Below the pieces are notes generated by a model. The model saw nothing but the letters and a program-made list of their open reading frames with translations. It did no database searches and was not told the origin of the DNA. Made by a program: the position numbers and the translations under genes. From assembly GCA_029207755.1 (NCBI GenBank), contig JARCOQ010000006.1, forward strand, positions 8,276,013-8,340,012: a stretch of DNA of 64,000 bases, given 5' to 3'. The number at the start of each line of letters is the position of its first letter. The stretch's first letter is position 1. Origin of the DNA: Chamaea fasciata (Eukaryota > Chordata > Aves > Passeriformes > Sylviidae). Below, one piece after another: positions 9,791 to 21,365 of the stretch.

Positions 9791-11784
9791 CTGGTTCCAT
9801 AACGGTGAACAGAATTTAGCTCATAACAAAATCTGGGGAGTAAATGCCTGTAAACAAGACAGCTGAATATATTACCAAAAACTGTTGTTGCTTTTGTTTC
9901 TGAGTGTGTCCACAAATTCTAGATGACCTTGTGAGAATAATCTCCTAGGAATGGAAAACTGAAAACTCATTACTAATAAGAAAGGCTTTAGAGGATGGAG
10001 TTTTATTACATTTACTAAAGTTAATGCTTCTTCAGTTCTCTCTCCCTTGACCCGTTCCAGTATTATCAGATTAAATATATTCTGTATAGAAGAATTCTGA
10101 TTCAAGAGTCATCAGAAACAAAAAACATTTGCAGAAGGACTTTCTACTAGAGCTTTTTATTCAAGTGCTTTATTGAACTCACCTAAAGCACTGATTAAAC
10201 TGACCTAATGGAGTAAAGGACTAGCAAGGTGAAGATTTGAGAACATGCCAGCTGACTAAGTCTGGATTTGGTTATTTATGTCAATCCTCCCAGGATATAT
10301 TCAAACCAAAGTTACTTTAATATGTGACACCTTATTTATTTATTTATTTAGTTGTTTGTTTGTTTATTTATTTTCCTTTCTGGCATCTTGAAGACCAGAG
10401 CCAAAGTTTTTCCTTTCAGTCTAGTATGAGGAAAATGCGAGAACTCTCCATGCATTTGGTTAACTAAGGAATCCCAGGTCTCTACTGTTCTTGATTTTAT
10501 TGATGTTCTTTAAGACTTCTGTTCCAATGTCCCTGTAAAATAACTTTCCTATACAAACATTTTACAGTCAGTTCTCTCCTTCCCTTTAAAAATACTTGTT
10601 TGTGTTGTTTCCTTCATTTTCCAGATTGATATTTGCAAAATGCCTTGTTGCTGAAAAAAGCACCAGCATTGCTATTGTTGTTTGTGCTTGGCTCCTCAGA
10701 TGCTGGTGCATGAAATGTATGAGAGACAACACAGAGCAATTTAAAATCCTTCTTTGTAGGTTGAGGCCTATCTTCCTTTTTCATTTTCTTTTTCTTGTCA
10801 TGTCCAAGAAAAAAACAAAGCACAAAATACAGGCTTAAAAATTGGTTCTGAAGATGCTTCCAGTTCATATGTACACAGCCAACAAGGCAGATTCAAACAC
10901 AGCCAAAAGCTTCCAGACTTGAAACTAATATTGTTCTTTTTTCTATTTTTTTCCTCCAGTACAAACCTGAACAAAAAACCTAAACCCAAACCAAAAAAAC
11001 CCCACAAACAAATCTGCAGGAAGTCAAAGCTAATTCTGAAATTATAGTTAAGGGTACTTATTTTTTTGCAGAAGACCCTCCTAAATGAAGGAGTTTGCTG
11101 GATACACAGCATGCTCTTGGCTTTATTGCACAAAGCTGAGAGAAATCAATACCCATAGCCATGGTATTTTGGGGCCATTGATAAGAGAGTTCACAGGAAA
11201 AGGGGAATGAGAGTAAAATTGCTCTGGTAAACCAATAATGTGCTTTAGTAATGTAACCTGTGCTTAGGACACTGGTAGAGGGTCTGAAATCAAATTACAA
11301 GTGTTTGAAATAAGAGGAGATTAAATTTATCAAAATTGAACGTTGTGTGAAAAGCACTACTGATAGAACCAAATCAGAACTCACTACAGGTTGATGTCCA
11401 GCAGGAGAGTTCCTGAGAGGGATTTCCTGATGGGGGAAATAAAGGACTGACATTTCCTTCTCTGCTGAGCCTGTGCCACTGACTGCTCCATGGAGCCAGC
11501 AAGGACAGCTGGGGTGTCTGGCACTTCCCAAGTGAGGCAAAAGCCTCTGGAGTCATGGAGAGGAGAGGACCGAGGGTTGTTGTGCCCACACAAGTGGAGG
11601 CTCCTTGGCTCCCATGGGTCAGTGGTTGCTGTGCTCCCAAGTGAGGAAGGGCAGTTTCTCAGCCCCTCTACTCAGTCGTGACAAACCCTCAGTTTTCTGT
11701 CTGAAACAGCTGTCCCCAGTCTCCGGAAGAGTGCTGTGTGCCTTCCTTTTGCCTCTTAATTAATCTCAATGAGTTCTGCCTATT
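9791..11784. other. Unique sequence, no gene seen
   Basis: Apart from the TTTA microsatellite at 10332-10374 and an A/C-rich tract near 10965-11015 I recognise nothing. Minus-strand open frames around 11295-11640 lie in a slightly GC-richer patch but lack splice or domain support. Confidence 0.6.
10332..10374. repeat. (TTTA)n / (TTTG)n microsatellite
   Basis: Four to five TTTA units, then GTTTGTTTG, then TTTATTTATTTT: an interrupted tetranucleotide repeat. Confidence 0.85.
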
Positions 11785-12252
11785 GCATTGTATCCCCACA
11801 CCCAAGCAAATGCGTCCATTTTAGGAAAAGATTTTCAATTTTGCCCCTGACTTTTAAGGCAGAAGCACCAGAACTTTCTGTTCTTTGCTCATTGTAATTT
11901 GCTCAGTGCCAGCACAGGGGCACTGGTTGGATCTTTGAAACGTACCTCAAAACTTGTGGCTCTTTCCATTGGGCAGCTTGCCAAGAAAACCCTCCTAAAT
12001 AATTTTGTACATAAGAAAGAGCACAAGGCTTCTCAGTGTTTTTTGAGGTGCCTTAGCAGGTGCTGGAGGCTTCTCTGCACTGTGTATGGCTTTTGCTTTT
12101 GTTTTGTATCGTTTGTTATTTTCTCTTTTGTTAAAACCTTTTGCTTTTCAAAGCACACCTGATCAGCCATCTCGCTAATTATTTTAAGCCATCTCTGAGA
12201 AGCTGCTGGTCAACCCTTAGAGCCTGATACACCTTCATGGGTCTCATAACAC
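11785..12252 (+). mobile_element. LTR-like dispersed repeat, copy 1
   Basis: Homologous along its length to 32905-33378, same orientation. Shared landmarks include TTAGGAAA(A/G)GATTT (here from 11821), GCACTGGTTGGATC versus GCACCTGTTGGATC, ATTGGGCAGC(T/C)TGCCAA, CCCTCCTA, TTGTTATTTTCTCTTT, TGATCAGCCATCTC (12160-12173), AAGCCAT(C/T)TCTGAGA and CTCATAACAC. A GTTAAAACCTTTTGC motif (about 12130) sits where the sister has AATGAAAACC, suggesting a decayed AATAAA and hence an LTR ending at ...ATAACA (12251). I cannot see a target duplication, and the left end is uncertain because weak similarity to the sister copy continues to about 11785. The family is unrecognised. Confidence 0.6.
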
Positions 12253-13982
12253 GCTGGGTATATTTTAGAAGCAACAGTTCAGGTAATCTGCTCATAAAGA
12301 AAAGCAAAAAAGCAAGCATACTCAGAAAACCCTGGGATTAATATCTTATCCACCAATATTTAGAAATGTACCTCCTTCATGAGGAGATCAGTAGCTCTGA
12401 GCTTCCTCTGCAGTGAATATGAAAAATGAGCCCTTCTGCAGGGCTGCATCTCTGTCCTAAATATCTGACTCACCCTCTGCAATCCTGTTTTGTCCGTACT
12501 GTCTGGTTTTCCCCCTGAAAGAGCTTGGGACAGCTCCAAACTGCTCTCACTTAACAGCCTGAAATGAAGTCAGGTAAATCTGGGGCTCAGGTAAGGTTGG
12601 AGCAGGACTGCATTTCAATACTTCATATTTGGCCCATCCATCCGGAATTAGATTAAAGCTAAGATTTCTCTCCTTTCTTTAAGACAATGGTTATTTTAGG
12701 AAGTTTTTATCATGTTTTTGAATATACTCTTGTATTTCAATACATATTAAATACTTGTATGCATTTTCCTTAGTGTCCTGACTGAAAAAGTAAAAGCTTG
12801 GGAGGGATTAGTAGAAGGTTCCTGTAAGAGCGAAAAAAATAGTCATAGAACAAGAGATAAAAAACCCCACAAAAACCTAATTACTTCTAACTTGGAATCT
12901 GATACGTCCAAAAAGAGGATTTTATGATTAGATGTACTATTTAAGGTCTCACTGACCCAAGAGTTTTTTTGTCATGTTGGTGGTTCTGTTTTGTTGAAGA
13001 TAAATGAGATTTGCAGTCAGAACTGCGATATTTAAATCATTGTCAAACCTGTACAAAGCCCCCACTGGATCATCTTGATAAAAACTCTGACGAGTTCAGA
13101 GTTTAGAAATACTCGGGCTCAAGGGAACAGCTTGTCCTTAAATTGAGCCAGTCTCTTCCTCAGTGAAAATAATGAATTTATTCTCATGCAAAAGTATCTG
13201 TGGCACAGAACTGGAGATTTAATTTTACATGCAGTAGAGCAAAGAACACAAAAAATGTCTGTTGGAAAGCAGTCCATTACGCTGATACGCTATCTGTACA
13301 CATTCATCTTCCTCTTTATTCATCATAATTTGTAAAGAAGTATTATTGCTTGCCATCCAGTAGTGCTCATCTCATATTTATCCCCAGTGTTAAGCAGATG
13401 GCTGTGAGTGTAATTAAAGAGAGAGGAAAAAAACATTGTTCTTTATTGATAAAAGATGCAGAATGAGACAAAATTATTTTTTCAGTTTGTGAGCTGGTAT
13501 TTTGTGACATTTACATGTAAGAATAACAGGTCAGATAATAGGTCTTAAAACTATACAAATGTGATTGTCTCAGCACTAGAGACATAAACAGGGAATTTTT
13601 TTTTCCCTGCTTTTCAAAGAGAAATAAATTGGAGGATTTGGTCCAATCTTTTGTATTTGTGCTATAATGTCAGAAGGCATTCTACATTTTAAAATTGTTA
13701 AAAAGTGGCATTCAGTTATGCAAGCTTGTTTTTGAGTGCCTGCTTTAACTTGCTGTTGTCATTATGAGATACTTGTTTATTTTGCCTCTCACCATAGTTC
13801 CCCAGTGCAGGATCTTTGCATTGGGACACTCAGGGTCTCTTCAGAGGCAGATTGGTAAAAGATTAGACTTGTGAAAGACAAGAAAACAGTCTTTTAGTCT
13901 GCATTGTAAGTGCCTCGTCAAAGAGGCATATTTACAAATCTGCTGCTGTTACTTTATTGTCTTCAGTATGTGCCCAGGCCAC
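12253..13982. other. Unique AT-rich sequence, no gene seen
   Basis: No recognised repeat or exon. A short inverted repeat CAGGGAA...TTCCCTG around a T run lies near 13588-13608. Confidence 0.6.
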
Positions 13983-14215
13983 CACAGAATCTCAGAACAG
14001 TTTGGGCTGGAAGGGACTTTTAAAGGCCATTTAAGTCCTACTCTGCTTTCTGAGCAGGGACGTCTTCGGCTCCATTGGGTTACCCAAAGTCCCATTCAAC
14101 CTGGCCTTGAACACTTCCAGGGATGGGGCAGCTACCATCTCTCTGGGGAAGTTGTGGTCAACACCTTTGGGAAAACTGGGCTTCCATTCCTGGTTTCTTG
14201 AAATTCCTTATTGTG
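13983..14215 (-). mobile_element. CR1 LINE 3'-end fragment
   Basis: Reverse complement of CR1: tail CACAGAATCTCAGAA, then TTTGGGCTGGAAGGGAC, GTTACCCAAAGTCCCATTCA, CCTGGCCTTGAACACTTCCA, GGGATGGGGCAGCTACC and CTCTCTGGGGAAG. It becomes hard to follow after about 14160; the later AAATTCCTTATT may be a remnant of the AATTTCTTCCTAATAT block. The tail still shows two octamers. Confidence 0.9.
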
Positions 14216-14863
14216 CTGAGTGTGGGGCTTGGGGATCTCTGTCCTATCCTCTGTGGGAAGCAGGACCTCCCTAGCTCAGGGTAATCCCTTTTGCTTTCAT
14301 CCCCCTCCACAAGGATCACAACCTTCACTTGCACCATGACACCTCCACCAGCCAGATGAAGAGGAAGGAGGAACTGTTTGTCTTAAAAGCATCCTCTCTT
14401 CTGCCCTGGTCACCCCAAGGATAGGGTGCTTGGGCAGAAGGCCGTGTTTTACAGAGGTCATTTATCCATTCTGTAAATCACAAAGCAAGAATTATTTCTA
14501 TCATTCTGGGCATTTTCCTTCAAGCCTCAAACCTGCCCTGAGCAGGGAGGGGCACAGGAGGGGTGCAGAGAGGACAGGCAGAGCCATCCTGCTATGATGA
14601 TCACACATATTACAGTAAAGCCTGAAGATCTCAGCCAAGACCAGACCTGAAAACTTTTACAGAAAGAGGCAGTGCCAATGTCCTCAGAAGATGCTGCTTC
14701 AGTGTCAGTTTTGCTGCTGTGCTTGCAGCAAATGCCGGTCCATGTTTATGTGGGAGCTTGGAGGCTTGAAGTCTGTATTTAGATCTTGCTCACAGAAATG
14801 GCTCAGGATAATGCTGGTATTACTATGCCGGTACCACCTCCAGCTCCTAATACATTTTTAATA
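14216..14863. other. Unique sequence, nothing recognised
   Basis: Moderately GC-rich in 14220-14600. No repeat or exon recognised. Confidence 0.55.
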
Positions 14864-15240
14864 CATTCATAGATTTCAGAGCCCGAAAAGAACTATTATA
14901 TCTTCTAGCCTGACCTCCTGTGACTTACACAGTCAGGCCATAAAGTTCACCCAGTTACTCTTCTGTTGAGCCCTGAAGAGTATCTTCTAGAAATGGCTCC
15001 ATCCTTCAGCTGAGAGACAGTCTGCCTCTTTCCCTGGAAATTTGCTTCAGGAATTAATCACCCTCACTGCTCCAAGCTTGTACCTTACTGCTGAGAGGTG
15101 TTGGTGAAGACAATCTTCTACCACCCATTCCTCTGAAGTTTTTCTCTGCTGGATTAGATGACCCTTTGCTGACTGGCATTCTCAGATTCAGCTGCAAGTC
15201 CCTTCACCGCTTATTTTTTGATAAACTGAGCAGATAACAG
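14864..15240 (-). mobile_element. Ancient CR1-type LINE fragment
   Basis: The reverse complement of an old CR1 lineage that I know mainly from turtle and crocodilian genomes. Landmarks in order: CATAGATTTCAGAGCC, TCTAGCCTGACCTCCTGT, ACACAGTCAGGCCATA, GAATTAATCACCCTCACTGC, TTTCTCTGCTGGATTAGATG, CAAGTCCCTTCACCGCTTAT, and GATAAACTGAGCAGAT. Their order agrees with that consensus, though divergence is high. A later patch (GCTCCTATTCTCTGAACATT, near 15434) may be a detached continuation. The copy probably predates modern birds. It carries no open frame of note. Confidence 0.7.
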
Positions 15241-18200
15241 AAGAAAAATATAGCACTGATTCTTGTTTTATTGAGTCTCAGTGATTATTTCCTACCCTCA
15301 CTGCAGTTGTCATTACTTTTGGTTTGAGTCAGTGACCTGAGACCCAATGTTCTGAATTTTTTGTACTTGTATGAACTGGAAGCACTCCAAGTCCTGCCCA
15401 ATATTATCACTTTTAATAATGTACACTACCATAGCTCCTATTCTCTGAACATTCTCCTCCCAAGTGAAGTGAGCCATAAACTGCATCATCTAAGTTAAAT
15501 GTGGACTTTTCCCATTATTTTCAGCATGATTTGAAGAGTTTCTGAGACTCAGGCAAAAACTCTGAACCAAAAGTCAGTGACAGGAGTGGTGACCGGCCAT
15601 TTCCATTACCTTAAAATTGTTTGTGAGGAAAAGACAGCTCTGCTCCTCAGAGAGTAAAATGAGACCAGAGCAGAGTAAGAGTTTTTCTGAGCTACCCAGC
15701 CCCATATCCTGCCCTTGACATCATCAACTGTGGTTGTGGAAGAAAAGAATATAAAAGATCATTCTTCCCATGCTCATTCAATTCCCACAGTTATTGGTAC
15801 TATGGTTTTCTGGTATGGAGATTTGACTATCATGTTTATTCTCCTGTTTGGCCTCCTATACAGTTTTGCCCATTTTTACCCCAGTTCTGACCTGGGGTAA
15901 AATTCCACAGTTTAAGTATGTGCTGTATGGAAAGCATGACAGTTCCCTTTTTGAAGTTCAAACCTGCCACCCCAAAGTGTAGTGTGCTTCCTCAGTCCTG
16001 TTTTTTGAGGAACTGTGGGCAGTTTTCCTCTCTTCACATTCTTTGCAGTTTCCTAGCTGTAGAAGTGTATCATTTCTGAACAGAACATATAGTCAGTGCT
16101 TTTCACACCTAAGAAATTTCAACCCAAGCTCCTGGTTAGATTGAAGCAGGAATCCTTTGGTCATGTAGAGCATCAGAGTCCAGAGACAAGACACCCATAG
16201 GCTTGGGTCCAGAAGGTGACCATGCGTGAAGGTGCCTAATTTCAAAGCTGGAGCCAATATTTTCAGTCTGACTTTACAGCAACCCTGCTTTTGTGAGATT
16301 ATATTTGTCCTCATTGGTTTCTCACCTCAGCTTTCCCTCTCCAGTTCATTCTGTGGGTACACACTGCACCCACCCACAACCTGCAGGGTGGCTCTGAAAA
16401 TTGATCTCCAGTTGATACATGGTCACCTACAGAGCTGAAAGGCTGTCTGGGATCTGAGGAGACCTCTTTGTCGAAGAGTCAAACAATTTAGTTTACATTT
16501 GGAAGGGGAATGCTGGATTTTTAATGCAGTGATGCACCTGCCACCACCTTATGTTCCATTTCAAATGATTAATAATATTTGTCAATTCTGGTATGTCACT
16601 GTGCTTTATTGCTGTACAGCATACTCCAAATGATGGTACTCTCTTTTGGATTGATCTGACTAATGATGGATGAATCAGTTCCATTTCATTGTAAGCCTCT
16701 CTTAACTGAATGGCTTAGGTTAAAAGAGAGCAACCTCCACCGAATGTTATGAATTATTGCATCATTTAAAGCATGTTTCCTTTATCTTGTTGCTAACAGC
16801 TTAGTGACAATACCTGAAGAATTGATCTTAATTACTTTTGATCAAGCCCTGCTCCTCCAGATATAAACATGCCCTCAATTTTGCTTTTATGATTTAATTT
16901 TTTTTGCCCAGCGATGAAAGTGTCCTTCTGTCGTTACAGTGCTTTATATTCTACAACAGATCATTTCAGCACTGCAGATGCCCATCTTGTTCCTGGTGAA
17001 AATTGCTCACCACACCACAAAGCCCTCTGATGATTTATCCTGCTTCCTGTGCCCCCATTGGAGGAGCTGCTTTGACACAATGGCTGCAGCTCATTACAAA
17101 GGATGGTATTTAGCCTCTGTACATAGCTCTATTGTTATGTGACCTGAGGCTTTGTTGTCATGTCAGCTGCTTGTCCAATTCCTTGTCAGCCTTGTTTAAT
17201 TAGCTGGTATGGTCCTGTATGGCAAGGACTTTCTAATGTTTGTTGTTCGCTTAGTGCTTAGCCTCAAGGGTGCCTCCATCTCTGCTACTGTAATGCACAG
17301 AATAAATAATATTAAGAGTTTAACCAAAAACAGCAAGGAAATCTTCAGTTTCCCCTCTCTCCTAATTAGTATTGCACATGCATTCTCTGTAGTTAGCACT
17401 GGCAAACATATGTTGATGGTAATCACTTACAAAAAGTAATAGCAGAGGTTTAAGGGTTGACTACTACATCAGCTAAAGACCCCAACAACTGTTTTTATGC
17501 ATTAAAACCTGTCAAAATATGTTGCTCTAGTAAGAAACAGAGTTTCTGACTACAAATGTTTCTCTAGGTGTCACATTTTCCAAGACCTGTGAAGGAATTG
17601 GGGGGAGGTTTACTTGCTTCATCCATCAGATTGTTGCCAGAATAATGTGAAATAGAAAGAGCAGAACCATAAATCTTCATGCAGCATCAGAATTAGTCTC
17701 ATCCAGAAGCCTTTTTCTCTTCTGAGACTCCTACTGAGACTTTCTTTGTTCAGTCACTCACACCTTAAGCAGATCCAGCATTTCTGGATGCCCTTCTCAA
17801 GATGCTAAAGATTTAATCCTTTGGACTATCTCACTGGCCCCCCTTTCTATCCTATCTGCAAGCACATGAAATGACATTTTAAACTCTCCTTAATGCAGGT
17901 AATGCAGTCATCTAAATCACAGACTTTCCCTGCGTTCCTATGCAGGTTTTGTAAACACAGAGTGAGTTTAGTAAAAATTAGTGCTTGCCTGGGATGTACA
18001 AAATCTGCAGGGTCTACAGATGGGCTGTTTGGAGAAGGATAAATCAGATTTAGGTAACCTACTCATACATCCTTGAACTTTGAGGGTTTTCTACTAAATA
18101 AAATAATAATAAAAATATTTATTTTCAGGAGAAGGAGAGCTTTGCTTCGGCCAGAGGTTTTATCCAGAGTTTTAAATGACAATGATTATTGCAGTTTACC

Positions 18201-20000
18201 AATCCTTTCTTTCTGGCTTTCTGCCTCTTAGTGTCTAAAGACACTGCATAAGATCATTGGGGGTTCCAATTTTATTGGTGTAAATATTCAAGAAAAATAA
18301 ATATTTTCTTTAGGTAAATATAAAAGCCCAAACTCTGGGCATAGCTAAAACTCCCACATATTAATGATTTTATATTTGCAGTAGCCTGAGAGGAAATCTT
18401 CTCAAGACGATAAACAGAATTTAAAATAATAAACAGAATTTAAAAAGAGAACTGGACTGAACGCAATCAAGATAAAAATAAACATATGGATTGTAACAGA
18501 GTAGAGCTGACTTCTCAACAATCAGTTCTGTTTTATCCACTCTAACATTCCTTCTTGCATCTTCCTATCTGACACATATCTGTTGAGTACCAAGAACTGA
18601 AGAAAGAAAAAAAGTCAAATAATTTTTTTTCTCCATGAAATCAACAGGGATGACTGATGGTGCCCACAAACTGGTTCTGTTTAGCCTGCAACTCTCATTT
18701 TAATGTGGTGATCTCAGAATACACGAACGGCACATTGACTCATAATGTGTTACTCAAAAATTGTAATGTGTTGTTATACTTTATATTTGTGAAAAACTTC
18801 CTAATGCTCGGCTGGGCTCAGGATGCTTCACATTCACCTCAGAAGCAGCCCACAGACTTTCTGGTGAGCTCATTTTAGTCAGATTTTCTTCTGACTCACA
18901 CAAGTGTTTGCAGCAAGAGGCAGATGAAGTTAATGGTGGTAGAAATTCCTTTTAATCAAATTGGTTTGACCTTTTTGCTCCATAGGAAACCTTGGCTTAA
19001 GGAAAACAGATGCTCTTCACAATATTAAGGTATTTTTGCTTTCCTCCCACATAAAATGAACAAATTGCCCACTGCGTTTCTCAGTCTGGACTGCTTTTAC
19101 TTTGGGGGACAAGGGATAAAGAAACATAAAATATCTATGGATGTGAGGGGAAGTACACAGTGATTCACTGTAACAATTTGCAGAACAACATAAAAATAGT
19201 GGTTGAGTCACAGCTGACCTTTCTGAAAAGGTAGATTCTCATCTACATTTTAAAGGGTGCATAATACTAAAACCAGAATGACACAGGTTCCATTATTTTA
19301 CCCATGTCTTGTGTCAGAAATAAAGTAGTAGAAGGGCTTTTATCCTGTAGGCTGCACAACCAAATTGATCTATGATCATTCTCTCCCTTTCCCCGCCACA
19401 AACTCCTTTATTATTCTGGAGAGATAATTTTACTCAGGTGGTTTGGGGTAGTTGCTTTAGCCTGGCTCCTATCCCAGCAGAACTCCATTATATGGAATCT
19501 GAGGAAATGGAATTGGCACGGGATTTTTGCCTATTTTTTCCCAGTGAGTCACGTTTGGTTTTGAGGCCCAGCATGGCTTTCAGTAGGGTGCCTGCCTGAT
19601 GGGGTTTGAAATCGCATCTCAGTGAGTGTTCTTACTTCCTGAGATCCAGGCAGGCTTGCTGACTGCTTTTGAAGAATGTGAAGCCGGGTCTTCCACACCT
19701 CATCAAAGTGTCCTATGTACTGATTTATCAGCCAAAAAGATAAGAATGATCTCCCTCCCCTCCTGTGAGACACGGCTACTGAAATGGCCACCAAATGGGC
19801 TCATACCTGCTTTCTTGTGTGACCAAATCATTCTACAATTAACCCATGTGCATCTTTACAAACACAGATTTTTCAGTTTCATTTCACTCTAATCCACATT
19901 GAGGGATTGATTAACAAGAATCTGGGTTACCCTGACCACCTGTGGCAGGTCCATGGCACTTAGGATGGGGAACACTCTGAGCAGGAGAAGGAGCTCTAGC
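15241..20000. other. Long repeat-poor stretch, no gene seen
   Basis: No CR1 or LTR recognised. 16850-17440 is notable for long overlapping open frames on both strands and a non-repetitive look (see findings). 18060-18470 is AT-rich. No convincing exon: open frames have no recognisable domain. Confidence 0.6.
18410..18445. repeat. Two 17-bp direct repeats
   Basis: ATAAACAGAATTTAAAA occurs at 18410-18426 and again at 18429-18445 with a 2-bp gap. A small local tandem duplication. Confidence 0.85.
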
Positions 20001-21334
20001 CCATACAAAAATAAGTGGGGAATGAATGCCTGTATGCAGCAGCAGGAAGAGCTGCACACAAACACTCACTTGTCTCCAAAAGCCACATGGCTGGATGTCC
20101 CACCACTGCAAGAGGGCCAGCTGAGGCAGATAGAATATCCAAAATTGGAGTTACTAGCTCTGATAGACCCAAGGTGTGATGTGCAGGTCCTTAAGAGTTT
20201 AACCACAAGATAGGGAAAGCAAGAAATTTCTCACTCAAGAATCAGACGACTCTCTCTATGCTTGCAGGTGAATCTATAGATGCTTGAGTGATGTAGGGTT
20301 TCCAGAGATGTTCCTATCCCTCCTGAAACTCATCTCCCTGCAGCACATGAGACAAATGAAGCCTTTGTCTGCTTTATCCACTCAGTCACTGGCTCTTCAT
20401 TAACATTTTGCACTGGAAGCAGTGTGTGAAGCTTGCTGTTAGTAAGGCTCAGAGAAAAATATGAATAACCAATTAAAAAAAATCCACAAAGACATGCTGT
20501 ATGGCAAATTAAACGTGTTTGTGATGAAGAACAATAGCATAACACTAGAGGTGTGACTGCATTACTTCTCTGCATTATCTCAGCATTGGAGACAATTACT
20601 GGTCTATCAAAAATAAAATTAGAAGACCAATTGAGCAGTACTTGTACTGGTTAGGGCACATGAACAACTCAGTTGGTCACTTTTATGGGGAGTGTTATTT
20701 AGGAGACCAAAGCTATCAGACCAGCAAGGCATGACAGATTTTGCTGTAATTTTCGCTCCCATTTCAAGGCTTCCTGTTACAATTATGAGATGTCATAGGT
20801 GAATTCTGGTGTAGGAAAAAAAGTATTTATCTATGCCTGTTAGGGGACAACATTCTTTTTTTTTTCCAGCATTGTGAATTCTAGTTTCATTAGTTCCTGC
20901 AGTAGAGACATTCAGAAACGTGTATTACAAGCATGTAATATCATTTTCACATGGACATGACCTTTCTTTATCAAACCTACCTTTGAGTGTTGAGACACAT
21001 ATGCACGCCCCAGTTATTTATATATTTATTTAGTTAGCTGATTATTAATATTTAAAAACTTCAGGCATTTTTTTCCCTGAATAATAGTCTTGGTTTCAGG
21101 AGAATGGATTAATTCAGGATTAGGGGAATCATTATGTGGCTGAAGACCTAGGGAATGATAGTTCCACTACAATAGGTCTTGATAGAGAGCTTGCAATATA
21201 ATACATAAACATCAACTCCAGTGCCTTGGGATCCAACCATCAGAGTTAAGTCCCACTTGCAAAGTTTGTCGATTTCATTTTTTGGCAATTCTTAAACACA
21301 AACATTTTTGCACTGAGAAACTGTTACTTCAACA

Positions 21335-21365
21335 AGGAGTTTCTGTTTTGCAAACAGAAACTCCT
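21335..21365. repeat. Perfect 14-bp inverted repeat, 3-nt loop
   Basis: Left arm AGGAGTTTCTGTTT (21335-21348), loop TGC (21349-21351), right arm AAACAGAAACTCCT (21352-21365). All 14 pairs are Watson-Crick; pairing stops immediately outside. The loop is too tight and the stem too short for a typical microRNA precursor. It could be a recent palindromic duplication or a cruciform site. Confidence 0.9.

Noticed and set aside
10798..11133. 111-codon minus-strand frame
   Set aside because: Composition follows A/C-rich low-complexity DNA; no domain recognised.
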